Source of the DNA: Akkermansia muciniphila
GTDB taxonomy: Bacteria; Verrucomicrobiota; Verrucomicrobiia; Limisphaerales; SXTU01
Assembly: GCA_945872195.1 (NCBI GenBank)
Contig: CAMBZO010000222.1
Location: 1 to 5,109 of the forward strand
Length of the DNA: 5,109 nucleotides
Direction: 5' to 3'
Translations under genes and position numbers: made by a program
The notes under the pieces: model-generated
What the model was told of the DNA's origin: nothing
Database searches by the model: none
The model's input: the letters and a program-made list of their open reading frames with translations, nothing else
Shown: in pieces, positions 1-5,098 of the stretch
Position numbering within the stretch: the stretch's first letter is position 1
Layout of the letters: the number at the start of each line of letters is the position of its first letter

Positions 1-230
1 ATGGCGAGGAGCCAGAGGACGCGCGCGAGGTTCGAGGTCTCCTTGTAGGCGAGCCAGACGTAGAAGGTGAGGAAGGCGAAGTAGGTGTCGAACAGCGTGG
101 CGATGAACCACGGGTGCGTGGCGACTTCACGAGGCGTTTTCCACAACGCAATTTCCGAGCTGGCCCACGTGGTCACGCCGAGCATGGCGATGAGGACGAA
201 GGCGGCGGCGAAGCGGAGCGAGGAAATCAT
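1..230 (-). CDS. DUF1475 family small membrane protein, C-terminus cut by window edge
   Basis: The frame starts with ATG at 228-230 and stays open for 76 codons to the left edge, so the C-terminus lies outside. The translation opens MISSLRFAAAFVLIAMLGVT, a hydrophobic segment (about residues 5-20) followed by TWASSEIALWKTP, then HPWFIATLFDTYFAFLTFYV (about 39-58), WLAYKE, and a further hydrophobic stretch LARVLWLLA. The PWF-ATLFD-Y--FLTFYVW-AYKE pattern is what I remember of DUF1475, a short integral membrane family of roughly 110-120 residues with no assigned reaction. It is the last visible gene of the operon, 172 bp after the Cfa-like gene, and that gap is filled by a palindromic repeat. 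A weak AGAG lies just upstream of the ATG. Membrane location is inferred from hydrophobicity. A lipid-modification accessory role is inferred only from its neighbours. Confidence 0.78.
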   Translation of the reverse strand, partial: MISSLRFAAAFVLIAMLGVTTWASSEIALWKTPREVATHPWFIATLFDTYFAFLTFYVWLAYKETSNLARVLWLLA

Positions 231-242
231 AGCTCTATTTTT

Positions 243-402
243 GCCATAGATGGGCACAGATGAAACACAGATGGGAAGGGCATCAGAAGGGCAGGAAGGC
301 TGGGGCGAGAGAACGGGAATCTGTCCCAGCAGTCTTGTCCTGCTTTCCTGATAAAAAACTTCTCCTCGTCCCAGCGGTGTTTCATGTGTGTCTATCCGTG
401 GC
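243..402. repeat. 160-bp imperfect palindromic element (dispersed-repeat or MITE-like)
   Basis: The outer arms, 243-268 and 377-402, are inverted copies of each other with 21 of 26 positions matching by hand (GCCATAGATGGGCACAGATG... against GCCACGGATAGACACACATG...). Inside lies a second nested inverted pair: 282-304 (ATCAGAAGGGCAGGA...CTGGG) against 325-352 (CCCAGC...TCCTGCTTTCCTGAT), with a few indels. The element fills almost the whole spacer between the DUF1475 start codon and the Cfa-like stop codon. Its outer arm ends one base before that stop. It could fold into a long hairpin in the operon mRNA. No transposase or target duplication is seen. ATGGGCACAGATG-type words are, from memory, abundant in Verrucomicrobiota intergenic regions. 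Confidence 0.7.
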
Positions 403-416
403 TCACATCAGTGAGC
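401..416. repeat. Short hairpin straddling the Cfa-like stop codon
   Basis: GCTCAC (401-406) and GTGAGC (411-416) are perfect 6-bp inverted arms with a 4-nt loop ATCA. The gene's TGA stop (403-405 on the minus strand) lies inside the left arm. No T-run follows in the transcribed direction, so it does not look like an intrinsic terminator. It may protect the mRNA 3' side or be chance. Confidence 0.35.
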
Positions 417-1662
417 GGTTGTTCGGGCGCGTGTAAACGGCTTGCACGACGCTGATGTTGCGGTGGGCGAAGGCGGCTTCGCAGTAGCTGAGGTAGTAGT
501 TCCACTTGCGGATGAAGCGGCCGTCGAACTTGAGCTTGTGCAACTCCTCGTGGTGGGCGTTGAAGCGCGCGCGCCACTCGCGCAGCGTGCGGACGTAGTG
601 CAGGCCGAGGTCGTGCAGCTCGAACATATGCAGGTCGCTCACGCGCTGGAGGGCCTCGGTGACGCGGCCCACGGACATGAGGAGCGAACCGGGGAAGATG
701 TGCTTTTGAATCCAGTCCACGCCGGTGACGAACTGGCGGTAACGGCTGTCGGGGCTGGTGATGTATTGCAGGGCGAGCAGGCCGTGGTGCTTGAGCAGGT
801 GGTGGCACTGGCGGAAGTAACCCTCCACATAGCGCTCGCCGACGGCCTCCAGCATCTCGATGGAAATGATTTTGTCGAAGCGGCCCGTGACATCGCGGTA
901 GTCTTGGATGCGGACCTCCGCGTTGTCGCCGATGCCCTCGCGGACGAAGCGTTCGCGGCAGTAGTCGTGCTGGGCCTTCGAGAGTGTGAGGGTGGTGACT
1001 TGGCAGCCGTATTTCTTCACCGCGTGGCAGGCGAGGCCGCCCCAGCCAGAGCCGATTTCAAGGACGTGGTCAGTGGGCTTGAGGCGGAGCGTGCGGCAGA
1101 GCGCCTCATACTTCGCGGCCTGCGCATCCTCGATGGTCTGCTCGGGCGAGGTCCAGATGCCGCACGAATAGGTCATGGATTCGTCGAGCCAGAGCTTGTA
1201 GAAGTCGTTCCCGAGGTCGTAGTGGTCGGCGATGTTTTGGCGGCTGCGCTCGCGGGAATTGCTTCGGAACGCGTGCTTGAGGCGATTGCCGAGTCGCAGG
1301 AGGTTCAGCGCGGCGGGTTGGGCGTGCGAACCAGACATGCCGGGCGCTTGCTCGACGTTCTCGATGAACCAGCCGAGCACGGCGGGGAGATTGTCCGTGT
1401 CCCAATCGCCGTCCACGTAAGCCTCACCGAAGCCGATGTCGCCGTAGAGCACGCAGCGCTTGAAGAACTCCGGGCGGTTGATGCGGAGGTGGGCGGTGAC
1501 CTCTGGCGCGTGGCCGAAGCGGCGGGTCGCGCCGCCGGGCAGGGTGACGTGCAGGCAGCCCAAGGTCATGCGCGCAAGCGACTGCTCGATGGCGCGCTGG
1601 TAGAAACCCGCGCGCAGGATCTGGACCGGGGCGTCGGTTTCGGAACGGGTGATGTTGCTCAT
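403..1662 (-). CDS. cfa: Cyclopropane-fatty-acyl-phospholipid synthase-like SAM-dependent methyltransferase
   Basis: The 419-residue product is full length for the class I SAM-dependent Cfa family, which transfers a methylene or methyl group from S-adenosylmethionine to double bonds of membrane phospholipid acyl chains. The N-terminal domain is about residues 1-135. HYDLGNDFY (147-155) and YSCGIW (165-170) precede the SAM-binding motif I, VLEIGSGWGGLA (200-211). SIEMLEAVG (268-275), LALQYIT (296-302) and HYVRTLREW (355-363) follow, and the end is the usual VYTRPNNR. Compared from memory with E. coli Cfa, bicarbonate-site residues Cys139, Glu239 and Tyr317 correspond to Cys167, Glu272 and Tyr356, whereas His266 is replaced by Gln299. 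This places it with the Cfa-like clade that travels with COG2907 and DUF1365, so the product may be a methylated or modified fatty acid rather than a plain cyclopropane. The ATG at 1660-1662 gives the natural N-terminus; no Shine-Dalgarno sequence is visible. Confidence 0.93.
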   Translation of the reverse strand: MSNITRSETDAPVQILRAGFYQRAIEQSLARMTLGCLHVTLPGGATRRFGHAPEVTAHLRINRPEFFKRCVLYGDIGFGEAYVDGDWDTDNLPAVLGWFIENVEQAPGMSGSHAQPAALNLLRLGNRLKHAFRSNSRERSRQNIADHYDLGNDFYKLWLDESMTYSCGIWTSPEQTIEDAQAAKYEALCRTLRLKPTDHVLEIGSGWGGLACHAVKKYGCQVTTLTLSKAQHDYCRERFVREGIGDNAEVRIQDYRDVTGRFDKIISIEMLEAVGERYVEGYFRQCHHLLKHHGLLALQYITSPDSRYRQFVTGVDWIQKHIFPGSLLMSVGRVTEALQRVSDLHMFELHDLGLHYVRTLREWRARFNAHHEELHKLKFDGRFIRKWNYYLSYCEAAFAHRNISVVQAVYTRPNNRSLM

Positions 1663-1679
1663 CTGGGCGGCGGAATGGT

Positions 1680-1706
1680 AACGGCAAGGCGCAAAGGCGC
1701 AAGGCG
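1680..1706. repeat. GGCGCAAA-type short iterated repeat
   Basis: The run reads AACGGCAA-GGCGCAAA-GGCGCAA-GGCG, three to four variants of one 7-8 bp unit. It lies 18 bp upstream of the Cfa-like start codon in the 100-bp spacer 1663-1762. Similar GCAAAGGCGCAAAGGCG words are, from memory, scattered through intergenic DNA in Verrucomicrobiota and some other phyla. It could also lower ribosome access, since it occupies the place where a leader signal would be expected. Confidence 0.5.
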
Positions 1707-1737
1707 GGGAAAATCTGATGTGCGGCAGCCGGAGCGG

Positions 1738-1758
1738 GACGGCGTAATCAAAGCCGTC
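1738..1758. repeat. Hairpin just after the DUF1365 stop codon
   Basis: GACGGC (1738-1743) and GCCGTC (1753-1758) are perfect 6-bp inverted arms around a 9-nt loop. On the transcribed strand it begins 4 bases after the DUF1365 stop. No U-run follows, so it is not a convincing terminator. It could be an mRNA-stabilising or attenuating stem. Apart from this and the GGCGCAAA run, the 1663-1762 spacer shows nothing else. Confidence 0.4.
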
Positions 1759-1762
1759 GCTT

Positions 1763-2686
1763 TCATGCCTTGCGCGAGGCTTGGTTCCGCAACGACTCGT
1801 GCGGGTTGAAGACGCCTTGTTGGAGGTGCGGGTTGGCGGCCTTGCGGTGCCAGGGGACGTTCTTCCACCACAGCTTCAGCGCGTGCCAGTGGATGAGCGT
1901 GATGACGCGCAGGGTGACGAGCGGATACTTGAGCGTGAGGCGCGCGAGGTTCGCGTCGGTGAGGGGGACGCGGCGGCCGGTGAGCGCGGTGAGGAGCACG
2001 GGGCGGTCGCCTTCAACATCGTCGATGTGGATGTCGAGCTGCTCGCCGGGGACGCGCAGTTTGAAGTCGAAGGCGAGGTCTAGCGCAGCGAAGGGCGAGA
2101 CGTAAAAATGCTTCGGGACGATGCGGCGGAAGCAGCCGTCCGGTGCGAGGTCTTCGGGGCGGAGGAGGAAGGGCTTTTGTTCACCGAAGGTGTTGCCGAC
2201 TTCGGCCACGGCGCAGAGCGGGCGGTCTTGGGCATCGAGGCAGAAGTAGAACGAGACGGGGTTGAAGACGTAGCCGAGGACGCGGCAGTGGGTGAGGAGC
2301 AGGACGCGGGTGTCGGCGGGAAGCGGGAGGCCTTGGGCGGCGATCCAAGAAAGGAGGTTCGCTTTGGCGGAGACGGGGGAAATTGCAAATTGCAAATCGG
2401 GGGAGACGCTCGGCGCGAGATGGTCGCTGTCGTTGAAGCGATAAAGGTTGGGGCGGTTGTGGCTGACGAGGCGGAGAGGGAGCGTGTTGAGTTCGTCGAG
2501 GTCGAGGCAGAAGAGGAAGATGCCGTAGCGGAAGCGGTGCTCCTTGGGAGTGAGGCGGTGGTGCATCACGGAGCAGTCGTAGAGGCAGGAGCGGAGTTCC
2601 GTAGGCGCAACCTTCAGGTTGCGCTTCGGTGCGTCGTCACCGGCGCGCGGGCTGAAGCCAGCGACTACGGGGTCGTGCGTGCTCAC
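1763..2686 (-). CDS. DUF1365 family protein (COG3496) with an in-frame repeat near the N-terminus
   Basis: I read a 307-residue protein starting at GTG 2684-2686, which overlaps the preceding TGA by four bases (GTGA), the usual form of translational coupling. Family hallmarks are clear: CLYDCSVMHHRLTPKEHRFRY (34-54), FLFCLDLDEL (57-66), RVLGYVFNPVSFYFC (135-149), AEVGNTFGEQKPFLL (161-175), KHFYVSPF (192-199) and the C-terminal YPLVTLRVITLIHWHALKLW (254-273). The biochemical function is unknown. The gene habitually sits between a COG2907 oxidoreductase and a Cfa-like methyltransferase, as it does here, so a role in acyl-chain modification is inferred. Residues about 6-30 come from a 72-bp palindromic repeat, and without them the N-terminus would have the normal family length. 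A TTG at 2690-2692 would add two residues. No other ATG, GTG or TTG in frame keeps the conserved CLYDCSVMH segment. Confidence 0.9.
   Translation of the reverse strand: MSTHDPVVAGFSPRAGDDAPKRNLKVAPTELRSCLYDCSVMHHRLTPKEHRFRYGIFLFCLDLDELNTLPLRLVSHNRPNLYRFNDSDHLAPSVSPDLQFAISPVSAKANLLSWIAAQGLPLPADTRVLLLTHCRVLGYVFNPVSFYFCLDAQDRPLCAVAEVGNTFGEQKPFLLRPEDLAPDGCFRRIVPKHFYVSPFAALDLAFDFKLRVPGEQLDIHIDDVEGDRPVLLTALTGRRVPLTDANLARLTLKYPLVTLRVITLIHWHALKLWWKNVPWHRKAANPHLQQGVFNPHESLRNQASRKA
2599..2670. repeat. 72-bp palindromic repeat embedded in the DUF1365 coding sequence
   Basis: The terminal inverted repeats are CCGTAGGCGC (2599-2608) and GCGACTACGG (2661-2670), which match at 9 of 10 positions. Inside, GCGCAACCT (2605-2613) and AGGTTGCGC (2616-2624) form a perfect 9-bp hairpin with a 2-nt loop, and GGCT-GA-AGCC (2650-2659) forms a second small one. 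The length is exactly 24 codons, so the reading frame is kept, and the translated strand has no stop. The coding product is roughly VVAGFSPRAG...KRNLKVAPT. REP-like words of this kind (GCAACCTTCAGGTTGC, GGCTGAAGCC) recur in Verrucomicrobiota as far as I recall. No flanking target duplication is visible. Confidence 0.72.
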
Positions 2687-3966
2687 TCCCAAATCCTCTC
2701 ACCACTCACCGCCCGGCTGCAATCCAGCGCGGAGGCGAACGCGTCTTCGTGGAAGCCATTCTTGAAATAGCTGCCGGCGAAGAAGACGCGGTTGGCGGGG
2801 CGCGTGTTGAGCGACGGGAGTTCGGTCTGCGCTTGCGTGGCGGCGAGGTTGAAGAGGGGGTGGTGATACTCGATGCGGCGCAGGATTTTGTCGGGCGCGA
2901 TTTGGTCCGCGCCGTTGATGGAGACGAAGTAGTTCACGCGGTCGGAGAGGCCTTGCAGCGAGTTCATCCAGTAGATGGTGGAGGGGACTTCGCGGCCGGT
3001 GGCGTCGCGCTCGACGCGATAATTCCACGAAGCCCACGCGAGGCGCGTGCGGGGCATCACGGAGGCGTCGGTGTGGACGGTGGCGAGGTTCGACTGGTAG
3101 CGGAACGCGCCGAGCAGGCGGCGCTCGGTGGCGTCGGCATCGGTGAGGAGGGCGAGGGATTGGTCGGCGTGCGCGGCGAGGATGACGCGGTCGAAGTGCT
3201 CGGTGCGGCCGTCGGCGGTGGTGACGGTCACGGCGTCGGCGGTGCGGCGGACGGCGGTGACTTGCGCGTTCAGGCGGACGCGGTTTTGCGCGCGGAGCGG
3301 GGCGAGGAGTTTGTCCACGTAGTGCTTCGCGCCGCCGTCCACGGTGAGCCACGGGTGCTGCGTGTGCAGGCCGAGGAAGCCGTGGTTGTGGAAGAAGCGC
3401 AGCAACGTGATGGCGGGGAACTCCAGCATCAGCTGGGGCGGCGTGCTCCAGACCGCGCCGCTCATGGGCACGAGGTAGAGGCGGAGGAAGTCGTCGCCGT
3501 AGCCGCGCGCGCGGACGTAGTCGGCCACGGTCATCGCGGCGAACGCGGGGTCGGTGAGCGCGGCGACGGCCTCGGTGTTGAAGCGGTTGACTTGCGCGAG
3601 CATGCGCCAGAAGCGCGGGCGGAGGAGATTGCGGCGCTGGGCGAAAAGGTGGTTCACGCTGCTGCCGCTGAACTCGATGCCGCTGGGCCGGTGCTGGACG
3701 CTGAAGGACATCTGGGTGGGCTTCACGCGCACGCCCAGCTCGCGGAAGAGGCGGGTGAGGTGCGGGTAGGTGACCTCGTTATAGACCATGAAACCGGTGT
3801 CGAAGGCGGCGTGGCCGGAGCCTTCGGGGACGGCGATGGTATTGGTGTGGCCGCCGGGGTAATCCGCTTGCTCGAAGAGCGTGAGGTCGAAGCGCGACTG
3901 AAGGAAGTGCGCGCAGCCCAACCCGGCGATGCCGGTGCCGATGATGGCGAGGCGTTCCGTGGACAT
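2683..3966 (-). CDS. FAD/NAD(P)-binding amine-oxidase-like oxidoreductase (COG2907 type)
   Basis: The 427-residue product starts at ATG 3964-3966, which shares one base with the upstream TAA (TAATG). It begins MSTERLAIIGTGIAGLGCAH, a Rossmann beta-alpha-beta with GTGIAG at 10-15, followed by FEQADYPGGHTNT (31-43), the acidic residue and PGGH segment that contact the FAD ADP-ribose and pyrophosphate in the amine oxidase/phytoene desaturase superfamily. The middle contains DTGFMVYN (56-63), LYLVPMSGAVWSTP (163-176) and VDGGAKHYVDKL (209-220). The end has VFFAGSYFKNGFHEDAFASAL (394-414), the second FAD-contacting region. No signal peptide is seen, so it should be cytoplasmic or peripheral at the membrane. 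The substrate is not known. Its constant company with DUF1365 and Cfa-like genes points to redox chemistry on modified acyl chains. It overlaps the DUF1365 gene by four bases. Confidence 0.92.
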   Translation of the reverse strand: MSTERLAIIGTGIAGLGCAHFLQSRFDLTLFEQADYPGGHTNTIAVPEGSGHAAFDTGFMVYNEVTYPHLTRLFRELGVRVKPTQMSFSVQHRPSGIEFSGSSVNHLFAQRRNLLRPRFWRMLAQVNRFNTEAVAALTDPAFAAMTVADYVRARGYGDDFLRLYLVPMSGAVWSTPPQLMLEFPAITLLRFFHNHGFLGLHTQHPWLTVDGGAKHYVDKLLAPLRAQNRVRLNAQVTAVRRTADAVTVTTADGRTEHFDRVILAAHADQSLALLTDADATERRLLGAFRYQSNLATVHTDASVMPRTRLAWASWNYRVERDATGREVPSTIYWMNSLQGLSDRVNYFVSINGADQIAPDKILRRIEYHHPLFNLAATQAQTELPSLNTRPANRVFFAGSYFKNGFHEDAFASALDCSRAVSGERIWE

Positions 3967-4919
3967 TACGCTTGCGAAGCGATTTTCTCTCGGCCCTCCG
4001 CAAGCACATCCGTCGGCACCGGCCTTAAATTCCAAATCAACCCCGTCCACGAGAGCGCCTTCAATCCGTAGTAGGTGAGGTCAATTTCCCACCAGTAGAA
4101 GCCCTGGCGCGTGGAGTGCATGTAGTGGTGGTGGTTGTTGTGCCAGCCCTCGCCGAGCGTGAGCAGCGCCAGGAGGAGGCTGTTGCGGCTGGTGTCGCCG
4201 GTGGCGAAGCGCTGGCGGCCAAAGACGTGCGCGAGCGAGTTGATGAAGCAGGTGCAGTGGAAGAGGACGACGGTGCTGATGAAGCCCCAGATGAGGAGTT
4301 GCCCGCCGGAGGTGCCGAGGGCGGGATGCGCGCGCTCCAGCCAAGCGCCCGTGCCGTAGAGCGTCGCGCCGAGCAGCAGCGGGACGAGCGCGTCGAAGCG
4401 GTTGAGGAAGACGAGTTCGGGATACTTGGCGAAGTCCTTGATGCGGCTGTAGTCGGTGGGGAAGTTGCGGGCGTTGGTGATCCAGCCCATGTGCGCCCAC
4501 CAGAAGCCGTGCTGGCGCGGCGAGTGCGTATCCGCCTCCTCGTCCGAGTGCTGGTGGTGGTGCCGATGGTGCGCCGCCCACCAGAGCGGGCCGCGTTGGA
4601 TGGCCGAGGAGCCGAGCGCGCCAAACAGGAACTGCATGAACCGCGAGGTCTGGAAGCTCCGATGCGAGAAGTAGCGGTGGTAAAACCCAGTGATGGCGAA
4701 CATCCGCACTAAGTAGAGCGCAACCGCGACAGCGGCGGCGGTCCAACTCCAGCCGACCCACAGGACGCCAAGGCAGATGGCGTGAAGAAAGATAAACGCG
4801 CAGCAGCGCCCGAAGTCCACTTTGTCCGGCTTGGCGCGGGCGGTGGCGAGGTCGTCACTGCCGTAGTCGGAGTCGAACCACTGAACGACGGCAGTGAGAG
4901 ATGTGCGAAGCGAGATCAT
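3966..4919 (-). CDS. Membrane fatty-acid desaturase (Delta-9, acyl-CoA/acyl-lipid type)
   Basis: The 317-residue product carries the three histidine boxes of the integral-membrane di-iron desaturases in order: HRYFSH (81-86), HHRHHHQHSD (117-126) and GEGWHNNHHH (256-265), plus the conserved INSLAH (226-231). Hydrophobic spans lie around 39-75, 176-192 and 207-224, which fits a four-helix membrane enzyme. Members use O2 and electrons, usually via ferredoxin or cytochrome b5, to place a cis double bond in an acyl chain. Regiospecificity cannot be read from sequence. I chose ATG 4917-4919, giving MISLRTSLTAVVQWFDSD. A GTG at 4941-4943 would add eight residues, and neither start has a good Shine-Dalgarno sequence. 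It is the first gene of the operon and its TAA stop shares a base with the oxidoreductase ATG, so the two are very likely co-translated. It probably supplies the unsaturated chain on which the Cfa-like enzyme acts. Confidence 0.93.
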   Translation of the reverse strand: MISLRTSLTAVVQWFDSDYGSDDLATARAKPDKVDFGRCCAFIFLHAICLGVLWVGWSWTAAAVAVALYLVRMFAITGFYHRYFSHRSFQTSRFMQFLFGALGSSAIQRGPLWWAAHHRHHHQHSDEEADTHSPRQHGFWWAHMGWITNARNFPTDYSRIKDFAKYPELVFLNRFDALVPLLLGATLYGTGAWLERAHPALGTSGGQLLIWGFISTVVLFHCTCFINSLAHVFGRQRFATGDTSRNSLLLALLTLGEGWHNNHHHYMHSTRQGFYWWEIDLTYYGLKALSWTGLIWNLRPVPTDVLAEGREKIASQA

Positions 4920-4959
4920 TCCAACGAGGGAAGAGCCAATCACATTTGCGCAGGAGGGT

Positions 4960-4973
4960 CAAACCTCGGTTTG
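4960..4973. promoter_or_regulatory. Short palindrome at the expected transcription start
   Basis: CAAACC (4960-4965) and GGTTTG (4968-4973) are perfect 6-bp inverted arms separated by TC. If the promoter assigned nearby is right, the transcript starts near 4974 and this would be either its first hairpin or an operator half-site pair. Confidence 0.35.
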
Positions 4974-4988
4974 TAAAACAATTGTAAA
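4971..4988 (-). promoter_or_regulatory. Two TTTACAA direct repeats spaced one helical turn apart
   Basis: On the minus strand TTTACAA occurs at 4988-4982 and again at 4977-4971, a period of 11 bp. The first copy overlaps the proposed -10 box and the second sits just before the proposed start point, a position where a bound repressor would block polymerase. Head-to-tail 11-bp repeats are the binding mode known for CarH/LitR-type MerR-family light-sensing repressors. The link to that family is an inference from spacing only. Confidence 0.35.
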
Positions 4989-5009
4989 TGGGGCTTATTG
5001 CCCTGCCTA
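4981..5009 (-). promoter_or_regulatory. Candidate sigma70-type promoter of the lipid-modification operon
   Basis: On the minus strand the -35 hexamer TAGGCA (5009-5004) matches the TTGACA consensus at 4 of 6 positions. It is separated by exactly 17 bp from TACAAT (4986-4981), which matches TATAAT at 5 of 6. The start point would be near 4974, leaving a leader of about 54 nt before the desaturase ATG. It lies in the locally AT-rich leader, unlike the GC-rich genes. Confidence 0.45.
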
Positions 5010-5023
5010 CAGAAAATCATGGA

Positions 5024-5051
5024 TTGACTTCGAGGAGGTGGCCGATACGCT
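5024..5051 (+). promoter_or_regulatory. Weak candidate promoter for a divergent gene
   Basis: TTGACT (5024-5029, 5 of 6 to the -35 consensus) is followed after 16 bp by TACGCT (5046-5051, only 3 of 6 to -10). It points towards the right edge, where a start codon may lie at 5099. The poor -10 makes this tentative. Confidence 0.2.
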
Positions 5052-5070
5052 GCCGACAACGTGGGAACTG

Positions 5071-5086
5071 AGTAACTTAAGTAACT
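5071..5086. repeat. AGTAACT direct repeat
   Basis: AGTAACT occurs at 5071-5077 and 5080-5086, a 9-bp period, 13 bp before the possible plus-strand start at 5099. It may be an operator for the divergent gene or chance. The sequence from 5087 to 5098 shows nothing recognisable. Confidence 0.25.
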
Positions 5087-5098
5087 GCCACTGCCCTT

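Noticed and set aside
336..358. Intrinsic terminator suggested by TCCTGCTTTCCTGAT followed by AAAAAA
   Set aside because: The A-run would read as U only on the minus strand, and there it precedes rather than follows the stem, so it does not fit a terminator in either direction.
442..1809. Long open frame of 455 codons on the plus strand
   Set aside because: It lies antisense to the Cfa-like gene, its translation is a Val/Ala/Glu-rich low-complexity string without motifs, and it is explained by GC-biased third positions on the coding strand.
2108..2770. Plus-strand open frame over the DUF1365 gene
   Set aside because: Antisense to a gene with clear family motifs, and its composition is that of a shadow frame.
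3967..4050. Upstream extension of the oxidoreductase to an ATG at 4050
   Set aside because: It would add 28 residues ahead of the Rossmann fold and overlap the desaturase by 85 bases. The ATG at 3964-3966 lies three residues before the conserved beta strand and forms a TAATG junction.
2749..4071. Long open frame of 440 codons on the plus strand
   Set aside because: Antisense shadow of the FAD oxidoreductase, with a Gly/Val/Glu-biased translation and no recognisable domain.
4116..4712. Plus-strand open frame opposite the desaturase
   Set aside because: The MHVVVVVVV start and repetitive Glu/Ala/Val content reflect the reverse complement of His and other GC-rich codons.
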